From contig CABIZZ010000001.1 of the NCBI GenBank assembly GCA_902363395.1, forward strand, positions 1,426,001-1,490,000: a stretch of 64,000 nucleotides of DNA, given 5' to 3'. Under the pieces are notes generated by a model that worked only from the letters and a program-made list of their open reading frames with translations, was not told the origin of the DNA and searched no databases. This document shows, in pieces, positions 1-7,274 of the stretch. Positions within the stretch are counted from its first letter, which is position 1. The number at the start of each line of letters is the position of its first letter. A program made the position numbers and the translations under genes. Origin of the DNA: Streptococcaceae bacterium. Its GTDB lineage: Bacteria > Bacillota > Bacilli > Lactobacillales > Streptococcaceae.

Positions 1-193
1 TAGGACTTGCTTGAAAGATATCGAAAAATTGGATGACATGACCAACATTCACTTTTCCAAGGATTTAACCAAATACAAACATTTCCTCCGAAAATTGATA
101 GCAAAAAATATCACCAATTTTAATAAATCGAAGTTTTGTTCTTGGCTTTTCATTCCACTCACGAATCTTTATCTGGGGCAATTTTTTCTCCAT
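1..193 (-). pseudogene. Imm26-like immunity gene, broken by an in-frame stop and cut by the window edge
   Basis: Reading the minus strand from the ATG at 193 gives 42 codons that resemble the start of Imm26-family immunity proteins: a basic segment with KPRTKLRFIKIGDIFCYQF, then an acidic turn and FVFG. A TAA at 65-67 stops the frame. The same frame then continues open to base 1 with ILGKVNVGHVIQFFDIF, which also fits the family, where a basic residue normally follows the FG. The stop therefore looks like one nonsense change in a once intact gene, not a frameshift. No strong ribosome site precedes the ATG. It follows three other immunity-like genes on the same strand. The family call rests on memory of the motif; the stop itself is certain in this sequence unless it is a sequencing error. 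Confidence 0.6.
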
Positions 194-212
194 AATTAAT
201 TTAATTCTATTC

Positions 213-773
213 CTACTGTTCTTTATTTAAGATATGAAAGAGATCATCTCTTAGAACGATTCCATCGTCTTCTATCAAATAGGCCATGTGCTCCCAGAAG
301 GGCAATTCTTGTTCAAGGGGAGCTTCTAAGGCAAGTACTTGATTCTTCAAGTTTGCTGCAATCTCTTCGACTTCATCTTGCTCAATCTCATAAAACTTTG
401 CTTTCAAAAGAAAGATGCCTGATAGAAAAAGTGAATAAGAGGAAACAAAAGCTTGCAAGGAAGAGTTGACATAAATCCTCGCTTCTTGAAAAACTTCCCT
501 TCCTTCTTGATTGCAAAGTAAGAAGACCTGCCCCTCTTCTCTAATCACAAAGGCACCTAAAAAACACTTGCCAAAAAGCCTATAGCTCTCCTGATTTTTC
601 CTTAGTTCGACTAGTTCGTCGCCTGCTTTGACAAAAGAAAATCCCATTTTGGAGTAATCCTCTAAATATGCCAAAAGGTTGAAACGGACCTCATCCAAAC
701 TAAATGGTTTCTCCTCTTTAGGACCTACGCTAAAACCGTACTCCTTCACCAATTCATCGATATTGACTGTCAT
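213..773 (-). CDS. SUKH-4-like immunity protein
   Basis: A soluble protein of 186 aa with no signal peptide or membrane segment. I start it at the ATG at 773 because AAGGAG lies 5 nt upstream; the frame is open to an alternative start at 788 without such a site. The central part (LFGKCFLGAFVIREEGQVFLL, then a VNSSLQAFVSSY segment) resembles the SUKH-4 group of immunity proteins, which bind and neutralise toxins of contact-dependent or type VII systems. It is the third gene of a minus-strand array of immunity-like genes and no toxin gene is adjacent, so the cognate toxin is unknown. The call to SUKH-4 is from pattern memory and is moderate; an unrelated cytosolic protein is possible. Confidence 0.55.
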   Translation of the reverse strand: MTVNIDELVKEYGFSVGPKEEKPFSLDEVRFNLLAYLEDYSKMGFSFVKAGDELVELRKNQESYRLFGKCFLGAFVIREEGQVFLLCNQEGREVFQEARIYVNSSLQAFVSSYSLFLSGIFLLKAKFYEIEQDEVEEIAANLKNQVLALEAPLEQELPFWEHMAYLIEDDGIVLRDDLFHILNKEQ

Positions 774-825
774 TTTTCTCCTTATCACTATCAGTCATTG
801 AATACCATTTCTCTAATCGGCCTAG

Positions 826-1164
826 CTAATCATCAAAAGGCATAAAGCTATCATGCTGCTGATAATAATTTAAAGCCTCGACCAAGTCTTGGGGACTTGC
901 ATTTGGTTTTTCTTCAAGTGCGACTGCAAGGACATCAATCAACTGCTCTCCATAGTAGACTAGCAGCAGATCTTGCTCCGTCACTTCTGTCGGGTAGACA
1001 TCAGAGTCTTTCACGACATCCGGATAATCGGATACCCAATAGAGCCTAGCTAGTGCCAGTTCTCCATCCTCCTTGCCATAGAGGCAAAAATCATCTGATA
1101 CTAATTGATCTACGCGCACCTGCTCAATTATCTGCTCTAGTGAAAGTTCTTGGTGTTTTCGCAT
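826..1164 (-). CDS. Unknown acidic 112-aa protein in an immunity-like array
   Basis: A small acidic cytosolic protein (ends SFMPFDD) without membrane segments. The start is well supported: AAGGAG lies 6 nt before the ATG. I do not recognise the family with confidence. It has a run of alternating hydrophobic and acidic residues (EQDLLLVYYGEQLIDVLAVALEE) followed by a helical tail, a make-up common among immunity proteins. It lies 18 nt after the SUKH-1-like gene and 52 nt before the SUKH-4-like gene, so it is probably co-transcribed with both. A role in toxin neutralisation is an inference from position and composition only. Confidence 0.6.
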   Translation of the reverse strand: MRKHQELSLEQIIEQVRVDQLVSDDFCLYGKEDGELALARLYWVSDYPDVVKDSDVYPTEVTEQDLLLVYYGEQLIDVLAVALEEKPNASPQDLVEALNYYQQHDSFMPFDD

Positions 1165-1182
1165 TCCGTCTCCTTTTTAATC

Positions 1183-1602
1183 TCACTCTTCAACAAAAGA
1201 GTTCAAAAATTTCTCAAAAGAAGCCCATTGACCGTAAATCTCTGCTTTTTCTTCTAAAACATAGAAATACACCTTGCCATAATCCTCTGCCCTTAGAGAA
1301 AGAGCATAGTTACCCGATCCAGGATCATAGGCAAAATGGAGAAGGTCTGTAGCCCTAAATCCCTCAGGCACAGCCTCATCATCAAACCAGGTAAAAGACT
1401 TCCTCATCTCCTCCAGTGAATCAAAGGAATTGAAAGGAAAGAGAAGATGGTCATCGTGGACACCCCTTACTTGGGGCTGGCCACCGTTGTACTTGAGATA
1501 AAAATCCATCATAGATTTTGGCAATTTCTTTCCAAGAATCTCCTCAAATTGTAAAAAATCTTCACTTGAAATAGCTGGATCTGTGTCTGTTAATACTAGC
1601 AT
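1183..1602 (-). CDS. SMI1/KNR4 (SUKH-1) family immunity-like protein
   Basis: About 139 aa with the classic SUKH-1 layout: an N-terminal helix with LQFEEILGKKLPKSMMDFYLKYNGGQP, a middle part with FLPF-like LLFPFNS, the LHFAYDPGSGNYALSL strand pair, and a C-terminal helix FEKFLNSF. SUKH-1 proteins bind and neutralise diverse bacterial toxins. I prefer the ATG at 1602 because AGGAG sits 5 nt upstream and the likely -10 box (1669-1674) gives it a 60-nt leader. An upstream ATG at 1647 would add 15 residues but would leave only a 15-nt leader and a weaker ribosome site. It is the first gene of the immunity-like array that runs to the window edge. Confidence 0.75.
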   Translation of the reverse strand: MLVLTDTDPAISSEDFLQFEEILGKKLPKSMMDFYLKYNGGQPQVRGVHDDHLLFPFNSFDSLEEMRKSFTWFDDEAVPEGFRATDLLHFAYDPGSGNYALSLRAEDYGKVYFYVLEEKAEIYGQWASFEKFLNSFVEE

Positions 1603-1668
1603 CCCTTCTCCTTTTTTGAGTCTCTCTTTCCATAGTTTGACCTCCATATTACAGGTCCCTTTTAGGCT

Positions 1669-1674
1669 ATCATA
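1669..1674 (-). promoter_or_regulatory. Extended -10 box for the immunity-like array
   Basis: On the minus strand TGG precedes TATGAT, an extended -10 pattern, with no clear -35 match. It lies 67 nt upstream of the preferred SUKH-1 start and is the only good promoter seen before the array. Confidence 0.45.
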
Positions 1675-1700
1675 CCATAAGATTTCCTTTCCATAAAGCT

Positions 1701-1746
1701 AAAATAGAAAATGAGCCCAGCGGTTTTACTAGACTCATTTCATACT
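1701..1746 (-). terminator. Probable terminator after the short-chain reductase gene
   Basis: On the minus strand AAATGAG pairs with CTCATTT around a long loop and is followed by TCTATTTT. The stem is short, so efficiency is uncertain. Confidence 0.45.
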
Positions 1747-1770
1747 TATCTTTTTTGCTTATTTCATCCC

Positions 1771-2469
1771 TTACTTCAAACTCCACCCGCCATCAATGGT
1801 AAGGATTTGTCCTTGCATAGCGGATGCCTTCCTGCTAGCCAAAAAGAGGCTAACTTCTGCTACTTCTTCTGGCTCAATCCAGCGCTTGATGGGTGTCTCA
1901 CTGGCTACCCAGTCAGCCAAGCCACCTGGTTCAAAATCCGCTGCGGTCATGCCTGTTTTGACGGCTCCGGGTGCGATGCCAAAGACCTGAACCCCAGCTT
2001 CTGCATAATCCAGGGCCAACTGTTTGGTAAATCCCGCTAGAGCATGCTTGGAGGAGGTATAAGCGTGACCGCCTCCACCAGCTAGGCTAGAAGCAATGGA
2101 GCACATATTGATGATGATCCCTTGCTTCTTCTCCAACATTTTAGTCAGATAATACCGTGTCAGCTCTACCGGAGTCACATAGTTGATCTCAAAGATCTCC
2201 TGAATCTCCTGAGCGCTTTGCTCAAGGAGCGGTTTGTAATCATCTAAAACTCCAGCCGTATTGCACAAGACATCGACCTGGGGACACCAGTCAAAAATCG
2301 GCGCCAAATCCAGGGTCAAGTCCCGCTGTAAGAAGTGGAAATCACCTACTAACTGAGGATACGCTCCCTGGTCCACTCCATAGACCTGGTAGCCCTTCTC
2401 TAGAAAGAGTCGTGCTTGAGCCAGACCAATCCCGGAACTCACGCCTGTAATCAAGGCCCTTTTAGTCAT
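1771..2469 (-). CDS. Short-chain dehydrogenase/reductase (3-oxoacyl-ACP reductase-like)
   Basis: A 232-aa classical SDR. The cofactor motif TGVSSGIG is at residues 8-15, the NTAG motif at 70-73, and the catalytic set is Ser124, Tyr137 and Lys141 (YTSSK). The ending VDGG-like TIDGGWSLK is typical. Such enzymes reduce or oxidise a carbonyl with NAD(P)H; in streptococci similar orphan copies are annotated as 3-oxoacyl-ACP reductases, but this one is away from the fab cluster, so its substrate is unknown. Its ATG overlaps the last 8 nt of the DUF2829 gene, so the two are translationally coupled. GGTGGAAG serves as ribosome site inside the upstream gene. Confidence 0.85.
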   Translation of the reverse strand: MTKRALITGVSSGIGLAQARLFLEKGYQVYGVDQGAYPQLVGDFHFLQRDLTLDLAPIFDWCPQVDVLCNTAGVLDDYKPLLEQSAQEIQEIFEINYVTPVELTRYYLTKMLEKKQGIIINMCSIASSLAGGGGHAYTSSKHALAGFTKQLALDYAEAGVQVFGIAPGAVKTGMTAADFEPGGLADWVASETPIKRWIEPEEVAEVSLFLASRKASAMQGQILTIDGGWSLK

Positions 2470-2698
2470 GGACTTCCACCCAATCTGTCGCTAAAACATC
2501 ACAAGGAGTTGGACTCCACATGGAGAAACCTTCACCCTCACCAGAGACGTTGATGAGGAAATAAGGTGTCACTTCCAGAGCCACTCCATTTTGCTCGATG
2601 GTATCAAAGAGTTGGACATAGTTCTCAGCACCACCCCAACCAGTACGTACATATTTCTTTTTTGCCTTTAGTCCAGGCAAGATTTCTTCAAATGTCAT
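2462..2698 (-). CDS. DUF2829 domain protein (Tad2-like fold)
   Basis: A 78-aa single-domain protein that matches the DUF2829 pattern: N-terminal MTFEEILPGLKAKKK, the RTGW turn, and the C-terminal WSPTPCDVLATDW block. DUF2829 is the domain of Tad2, a phage protein that sequesters the cyclic ADP-ribose signal of Thoeris defence, and it also occurs on phages and chromosomes with no known role. Here it overlaps an SDR gene by 8 nt and no phage genes are near. AAGGAG precedes the ATG at good spacing. The family call is firm; ligand binding is untested. Confidence 0.8.
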   Translation of the reverse strand: MTFEEILPGLKAKKKYVRTGWGGAENYVQLFDTIEQNGVALEVTPYFLINVSGEGEGFSMWSPTPCDVLATDWVEVHD

Positions 2699-2768
2699 GA
2701 TCTTCTCCTTTGTTTCATACTCCCTTTCATTATAACAAAAATCAAGCTTTCTCGTTGTTTTTCAACAG

Positions 2769-2790
2769 CAAAAAGGAGGAGCTTCCTCCC
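2769..2790 (-). terminator. Terminator after the PadR operon
   Basis: On the minus strand GGAGGA pairs with TCCTCC across a 3-nt loop and is followed by TTTTTGC. It lies 12 nt after the stop of the second membrane gene. Confidence 0.7.
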
Positions 2791-2801
2791 CCCTTTTCAC
2801 T

Positions 2802-3632
2802 CTATTCACCATTTTCTGTCTTGTTCTTTTTCAAGGCGCGAATCGTGAACCAATAGTAAATCATCAATCCGATAACGATGATCACCGTCGGCAAAATGAT
2901 GGTCATGCTGGAATTCTGAATCCCTTGGGCCAAAGTCCAACGATGCAAGAATCCCACTACTAAGAAGGACAGAATAGGAAAGATGAAGGCACGAGCAAAC
3001 TCTTCTTTCCACTGCCAGAGGATAAGTCCTGCACTAGCCCCTGTCATGATGAAGGTATCCCATGGACTAGGTACCGTCAACCAACCTAGAGTTGGCAAGA
3101 AACGGACCCCTACTATTTCACTGATGAAATAGATCCCAAGGACGAGAACGACTGCAACATAGATTGCTTTTTTTGACTTCTCTTCTGCAAAAATGAGGCG
3201 ACGAAGGAGATAGAATAGTAATCCAACAGCTAAAATACCCATAACACTATCCGTTAGATAGACCAGGGGTTTAAGAACCAGGACTGCTTGAGAGGCAAAA
3301 TCACTTAAGAGGCGATAAAAAATCACAATTCCCGAGACAATCGCCCCATATTTTAGAACGGAGCGCGTGGATTCTTTAGGCATATTTTCGATGATTTGGT
3401 CTGCCATTCCCTTGGGATCCTGTCCAAAATAGTCCTTGGCTGTCAATCCATCACCGCTTGCTTGCGAAAAATCTAGCGCTAGATTATAGACCTGCTCTCT
3501 TAATGCTTTCTCCTCATATAAGAAGCCGGCAAAATTGAAATAATCCCAGAGATCTTGGAAATAAGCTTGGTCCTCCTGGCTAAAGGTTTGAACCAAAGCC
3601 TGCGTTTCTTCATAATAAATAGCTGATGTCAT
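2802..3632 (-). CDS. DUF1129-like multi-pass membrane protein, second partner of PadR operon
   Basis: A 276-aa protein with a soluble helical N-terminal part of about 95 residues that carries the motif DYFGQDPKGMADQIIENMP, followed by about six membrane helices in two groups (roughly residues 95-150 and 175-265). This layout is that of DUF1129/DUF1048-type membrane proteins found behind PadR regulators. Its ATG overlaps the stop of the upstream paralogue (ATGA). Function is unknown; such genes are often tied to cell-envelope or antibiotic responses. It is a diverged paralogue of the gene at 3629-4429, sharing only the N-terminal plan. Confidence 0.7.
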   Translation of the reverse strand: MTSAIYYEETQALVQTFSQEDQAYFQDLWDYFNFAGFLYEEKALREQVYNLALDFSQASGDGLTAKDYFGQDPKGMADQIIENMPKESTRSVLKYGAIVSGIVIFYRLLSDFASQAVLVLKPLVYLTDSVMGILAVGLLFYLLRRLIFAEEKSKKAIYVAVVLVLGIYFISEIVGVRFLPTLGWLTVPSPWDTFIMTGASAGLILWQWKEEFARAFIFPILSFLVVGFLHRWTLAQGIQNSSMTIILPTVIIVIGLMIYYWFTIRALKKNKTENGE

Positions 3633-4429
3633 GATGTTTCCCCCTTTCTTTGGAGACGAAATACAATGAAGGACAAGACTAGTCCTATCAGAGGGAGTAG
3701 CCAGCGTAATACATTAGCAGTTCCTGGATTCACAAAACGAACACAGCATCCAGTTACAAAGAAAGTCACACCCATGACCAGTAGGCTAACAGCAAGCCGT
3801 CCCTGATTTCTATAGGTCATGATCGTAAATCCAAGAAGAACCAGAAAAGCCAGAACAATCGCCCAACCATCTGGCAAAAGGATACTTCGATTCAGACTCA
3901 AATGGTCAGAAAATACGTGCTCTATCCTAGGAGACAGAATCAAACTAATCACACTGATGATAAGAGCCCAAGGCCACTTGATTTCCCCATAGCTCTGCTT
4001 GGACCAAAGCCACATCATAAATTGACTGTACACAAAGAAAATGAGTAGATCTAGCAAATATGTTAAGGGAGCAATCACCAGTGGCAGCATCCAGGCAAAA
4101 TCCATTACAAACCGCATGCCAACGAAAATCGTTCCAAGAATCAAGAATAACCCCACATAAGAACCTAGCCTGCGTCTAGGTAACTCCGAGAGAACTTGGT
4201 CCATCATGGCCCTTGGATCCTTTCCAAAATAATCCACTGCCCGATTGCCTTCTTTCTCAGCAACCTTTAAATCGCAAACCATATTGTAGAGCTGCTCCCC
4301 CAGTAGCTCATCATCATAAAAATAGGACTTCACTCCAATATAAGCTATCATTTTTTTCATATAGGCTTGATTGTCCTTATTTAGGTGCATCAATTCGGCT
4401 GACATTTTTTCTGTATAATCTTCGATCAT
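3629..4429 (-). CDS. DUF1129-like multi-pass membrane protein, first partner of PadR operon
   Basis: A 266-aa protein with a soluble N-terminal part of about 90 residues holding AVDYFGKDPRAMMDQVLSELP, then about six membrane helices. The pattern is that of DUF1129-like proteins and parallels the next gene in the operon. Its ATG overlaps the end of the PadR gene by 4 nt and its own stop overlaps the next ATG by 4 nt, so the three genes form one tightly coupled operon. The role is unknown; control by the PadR repressor in front is likely. Confidence 0.7.
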   Translation of the reverse strand: MIEDYTEKMSAELMHLNKDNQAYMKKMIAYIGVKSYFYDDELLGEQLYNMVCDLKVAEKEGNRAVDYFGKDPRAMMDQVLSELPRRRLGSYVGLFLILGTIFVGMRFVMDFAWMLPLVIAPLTYLLDLLIFFVYSQFMMWLWSKQSYGEIKWPWALIISVISLILSPRIEHVFSDHLSLNRSILLPDGWAIVLAFLVLLGFTIMTYRNQGRLAVSLLVMGVTFFVTGCCVRFVNPGTANVLRWLLPLIGLVLSFIVFRLQRKGETS

Positions 4430-4752
4430 GCTTCCCCCTCCTTTTTAACGCGTTCTACTTTAACGACCAGATCCTGCCACTGGTTCCAAAATTCCTCTAG
4501 GCGCTCTCTTCCTTCCATGGTTAGAGAGAAATATTTGCGATCAGGTCCATCCGGAGAGGGCCTCATCTCTCCTACGATGACTCCCTGCTTCTCTAGCTTC
4601 TGAAGCAAGGGATAAACGGTCCCCGCAACGATCTTATCGAAGCCGGTTTCCTTGAGACTTTGGATCAATTCATAGCCATAAATAGATTTTTTTGAAATAA
4701 TTTCTAAAACACAACCTTCCAGGACACCCTTGAGCAATTGCGACTCTTTCAT
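4426..4752 (-). CDS. PadR family transcriptional regulator
   Basis: A 108-aa winged-helix protein with the PadR signature: ILEGCVLEIISKKSIYGYEL-like start (here LKGVLEGCVLEIIS), then GTVYPLLQKLEKQGVI as the recognition helix and wing, followed by DGPDRKYFSLT and a C-terminal dimer helix. PadR proteins repress neighbouring membrane or efflux genes and are often released by drugs. GGGGGA lies upstream of the ATG. The promoter in front carries a palindrome over its -10 box (separate entry), which suggests autorepression of the three-gene operon. Confidence 0.88.
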   Translation of the reverse strand: MKESQLLKGVLEGCVLEIISKKSIYGYELIQSLKETGFDKIVAGTVYPLLQKLEKQGVIVGEMRPSPDGPDRKYFSLTMEGRERLEEFWNQWQDLVVKVERVKKEGEA

Positions 4753-4781
4753 CCTGCTCCCCCTTTCTATACCGCATCTTT

Positions 4782-4848
4782 TTAGCTAGTTTGTTTTACA
4801 TACTAGTCCTTTCATTATTAGTATACTCCTCCTTAGCTAGTTTGTAAA
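4782..4848 (-). promoter_or_regulatory. PadR operon promoter with candidate operator
   Basis: On the minus strand the -35 is TTTACA (4843-4848), the spacer is 17 nt and the -10 is TATACT (4820-4825). ATACTA at 4800-4805 and TAGTAT at 4819-4824 form an inverted repeat that overlaps the -10. The 13-mer TTAGCTAGTTTGT occurs twice on the plus strand, at 4782-4794 and 4833-4845, flanking the palindrome. This is a plausible site for the PadR protein encoded next to it. Confidence 0.6.
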
Positions 4849-4928
4849 GCATAATAGTTAAAAATACTGCATGAAACTCGATAAATCCGAGCATTATGAC
4901 TAAATATACAATTATTTTCAAATAAAAT

Positions 4929-4956
4929 TTGCTTTTTATAAAAAAAGGTGTATAAT
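4929..4956 (+). promoter_or_regulatory. Promoter of the peptide-binding lipoprotein gene
   Basis: TTGCTT at 4929-4934, a 16-nt spacer and TATAAT at 4951-4956. The start codon is 31 nt downstream of the -10. Confidence 0.7.
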
Positions 4957-4987
4957 AATACAAAATCTTTATTAAAGGAGATAAGTG

Positions 4988-6952
4988 ATGAAAAAATCTA
5001 AACTAGCTTTCCTAGCAGGTGTCACGGTTGCTTCAGCCCTGTTCCTTGCTTCTTGTGGATCATCTGCAAAGTCTTCTCAGACAAACACTTTTTCATACGT
5101 GTATAGCACTGATCCAGACTCTTTGAACTACCTCCTTTCAAACCGTTCAACAACAAGTGATGTCACAACTAACTTAGTAGATGGACTTTTTGAAAACGAC
5201 CAATACGGTAACTTGGTCCCTGCTCTAGCAGAAGATTGGTCTGTTTCTAAGGATGGATTGACTTATACTTACAAACTTCGTAAAGATGCAAAATGGTATG
5301 ACTCAGAAGGGAACGAATATGCAGACGTCACTGCACAGGACTTCGTCACTTCTCTGAAATACGTAGCAGACAACAAATCAGATGCCCTCTACTTGGTTCA
5401 AAACTCAGTAGCCGGCCTGGATGACTATGTCACTGGTAAAAATACGGACTTCTCTAAAGTTGGAGTAAAAGCCGTTGACGACCATACCCTTCAATACACC
5501 TTGGCTCAACCTGAGTCTTTCTGGAATTCTAAATTGACAACTTCGACCATGATGCCCGTCAATGAAAAATTCCTCAAGTCTGCAGGTAAAGACTTTGGTA
5601 GCGTCAAACCTTCTGGAATCCTCTACAACGGTCCTTACTACTTGAAATCCTTCACTTCAAAATCGTTAATGGAGTTCACTAAGAACGAGAACTACTACGA
5701 CAAAGACAATGTGAAGATCGATGATATCAAATTGACCTACTTCGATGGTTCTGACCAAGACTACCTAGCTCGTAACTTCTCTGATGGAAACTTAACCACT
5801 GCGCGTCTCTTCCCAACGAGCTCAACCTTCAGTACCATTGAGAAAAAATTCAAGGACAATATCGTTTATTCACCGCAAGATGCGACTGTCTACTATGTCT
5901 ACTTCAACGTAAACCGTCAAAACTACGGTCATACTGAGAAAACAACAGACGACCAGAAGAACCAAACCAAAACAGCTCTTCAAAACAAAAACTTCCGTCA
6001 AGCCATCAACTTTGCCCTTGATCGTACTTCTCTAAGTGCCCAATCAAACGGGAAAGATGGGGCTAGCAAAACCCTTCGTACGCTTCTTGTACCTCCAACA
6101 TTTGTGCAAGTAGACAACAAAGACTTCGGTACTGTTGTTGAAGAAAAACTTGCTGCAACAGGAGATGATTGGAAGGATGTCAGCCTAGCTGATGCACAAG
6201 ATAGCATGTTCAATGCGGACAAGGCTAAAGCACAATTTGCTAAAGCAAAAGAAGAGCTCCAAGCGCAAGGTGTCCAATTCCCAATCCACATCGACTATGT
6301 GGTTGACCAGTCTTCTGCTAGCATTGTGCAACAAGCTGATTCAATGAAAGACTCCATCGAAAAAACATTAGGAAAAGAAAATGTTGTCGTGGATGTTCAG
6401 AAATTGTCTACGGAAGATGCGGACAATGCAACCTACTTCGCTCAAAGTCCTGATCAAAAAGACTTTGATATGGATATCGCTGGTTGGGGACCTGACTTCC
6501 AAGATCCATCAACTTACTTGGATATCTTCAATCCAGTCGATGGTTCAGCCTTAGCAGGAATGGGAATCAATCCGGCAACTGACCAAGCCCTAATTGAAAA
6601 ACTAGGTTTGAACGAGTACAAACAACTATTGGATGATGCCAATGCAGAACAATTGGATACCAAAACTCGTTACGAAAAATATGCTGTTGCTCAAGCTTGG
6701 TTGACAGACAATGCCTTTGCACTTCCTGTCTACTCTAAAGGTGCTGTTCCTTCTATCACGAAGATTAAACCATTTACAAAAGCCTTCTCCTTGATCGGTA
6801 TCAAAGACGGTTCTAGCTACTACAAGTACATGGAACTACAAAGTGATACAGTCACAACTGCCGATTACGACAAAGCTTATAAGAATTGGTTGAAAGAAAA
6901 AGAAGAATCAAACAAAAAAGCACAAGAAGAACTTGCAAAACACGTGAAATAA
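4988..6952 (+). CDS. Oligopeptide ABC transporter substrate-binding lipoprotein (AmiA/AliA/AliB type)
   Basis: A 654-aa family 5 solute-binding protein. It has a lipoprotein signal peptide with lipobox LASC and lipidated Cys23, so it is tethered to the outer face of the membrane. The body has the peptide-binding features of OppA proteins: NYLLSN near the N-terminus, GLTYTYKLRKDAKWYD, GPYYLKSF, and FDMDIAGWGPDFQDP. Length fits streptococcal AmiA/AliA/AliB. I start at the ATG at 4988, with AAAGGAG 7 nt upstream, instead of the in-frame GTG at 4985. No permease or ATPase gene follows, so it is an orphan receptor that probably feeds the Ami permease encoded elsewhere. Such proteins supply peptides and can sense peptide signals. 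Terminator follows directly. Confidence 0.9.
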   Translation: MKKSKLAFLAGVTVASALFLASCGSSAKSSQTNTFSYVYSTDPDSLNYLLSNRSTTSDVTTNLVDGLFENDQYGNLVPALAEDWSVSKDGLTYTYKLRKDAKWYDSEGNEYADVTAQDFVTSLKYVADNKSDALYLVQNSVAGLDDYVTGKNTDFSKVGVKAVDDHTLQYTLAQPESFWNSKLTTSTMMPVNEKFLKSAGKDFGSVKPSGILYNGPYYLKSFTSKSLMEFTKNENYYDKDNVKIDDIKLTYFDGSDQDYLARNFSDGNLTTARLFPTSSTFSTIEKKFKDNIVYSPQDATVYYVYFNVNRQNYGHTEKTTDDQKNQTKTALQNKNFRQAINFALDRTSLSAQSNGKDGASKTLRTLLVPPTFVQVDNKDFGTVVEEKLAATGDDWKDVSLADAQDSMFNADKAKAQFAKAKEELQAQGVQFPIHIDYVVDQSSASIVQQADSMKDSIEKTLGKENVVVDVQKLSTEDADNATYFAQSPDQKDFDMDIAGWGPDFQDPSTYLDIFNPVDGSALAGMGINPATDQALIEKLGLNEYKQLLDDANAEQLDTKTRYEKYAVAQAWLTDNAFALPVYSKGAVPSITKIKPFTKAFSLIGIKDGSSYYKYMELQSDTVTTADYDKAYKNWLKEKEESNKKAQEELAKHVK

Positions 6953-6960
6953 TCACGATA

Positions 6961-6991
6961 AAAACACCGGGGATGTAATCCTCGGTGTTTT
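6961..6991 (+). terminator. Terminator of the peptide-binding lipoprotein gene
   Basis: AAAACACCG pairs with CGGTGTTTT through an inner GGAT/ATCC stem, followed by a T-rich tail. It starts 8 nt after the stop codon. Confidence 0.85.
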
Positions 6992-7085
6992 AAAATGTAG
7001 ACAAATTGTTTCTTTATATAGAACAAATTAGGAACACATAAATAGTTAAGATAATACATCCAATTAGCTCATTCAAGCATACACT

Positions 7086-7223
7086 GAAACTTTCCACTGT
7101 GAGAAAAGTGCTAGAAACATTCTTGTTTCTAGCACTCGGGAGTTTTGAAACGTTAGATTCAAAACTAAGTCATGGAACTTCCTAGAAGTTCGCTGATGTC
7201 CGTACTCACCTAAGGAAAGTTTC
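7086..7223 (-). ncRNA. Structured 3'-UTR element, copy A (after BceB module 1)
   Basis: 138 nt, read on the minus strand as the 3' UTR of the permease gene that stops at 7275 (gap 51 nt). Ends GAAACTTTCC and GGAAAGTTTC pair (P1). P2 is GAACTTC/GAAGTTC with loop TAG, P3 is AGTTTTGAA/TTCAAAACT, P4 is AGTGCTAGAAAC/GTTTCTAGCACT. The junction strings CCTTAGGTGAGTACGGAC, AGCGAA, TTCCAT, CCGAG and CTTTTCTCAC are shared with the other copies. The stretch between this element and the terminator at 6991 shows no gene. Confidence 0.75.
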
Positions 7224-7274
7224 AAGGGGAGCTTTATCTTCACCTATTTTCCTAAGCTTCCATCGTATCAAACG

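Noticed and set aside
11..199. 62-codon plus-strand frame at the window start
   Set aside because: It is the antisense of the Imm26-like relic, starts with TTG and has no ribosome site.
1711..2040. 109-codon plus-strand frame
   Set aside because: Antisense to the short-chain reductase gene.
6877..7059. 60-codon minus-strand frame
   Set aside because: It crosses the terminator and the end of the lipoprotein gene and has no ribosome site.
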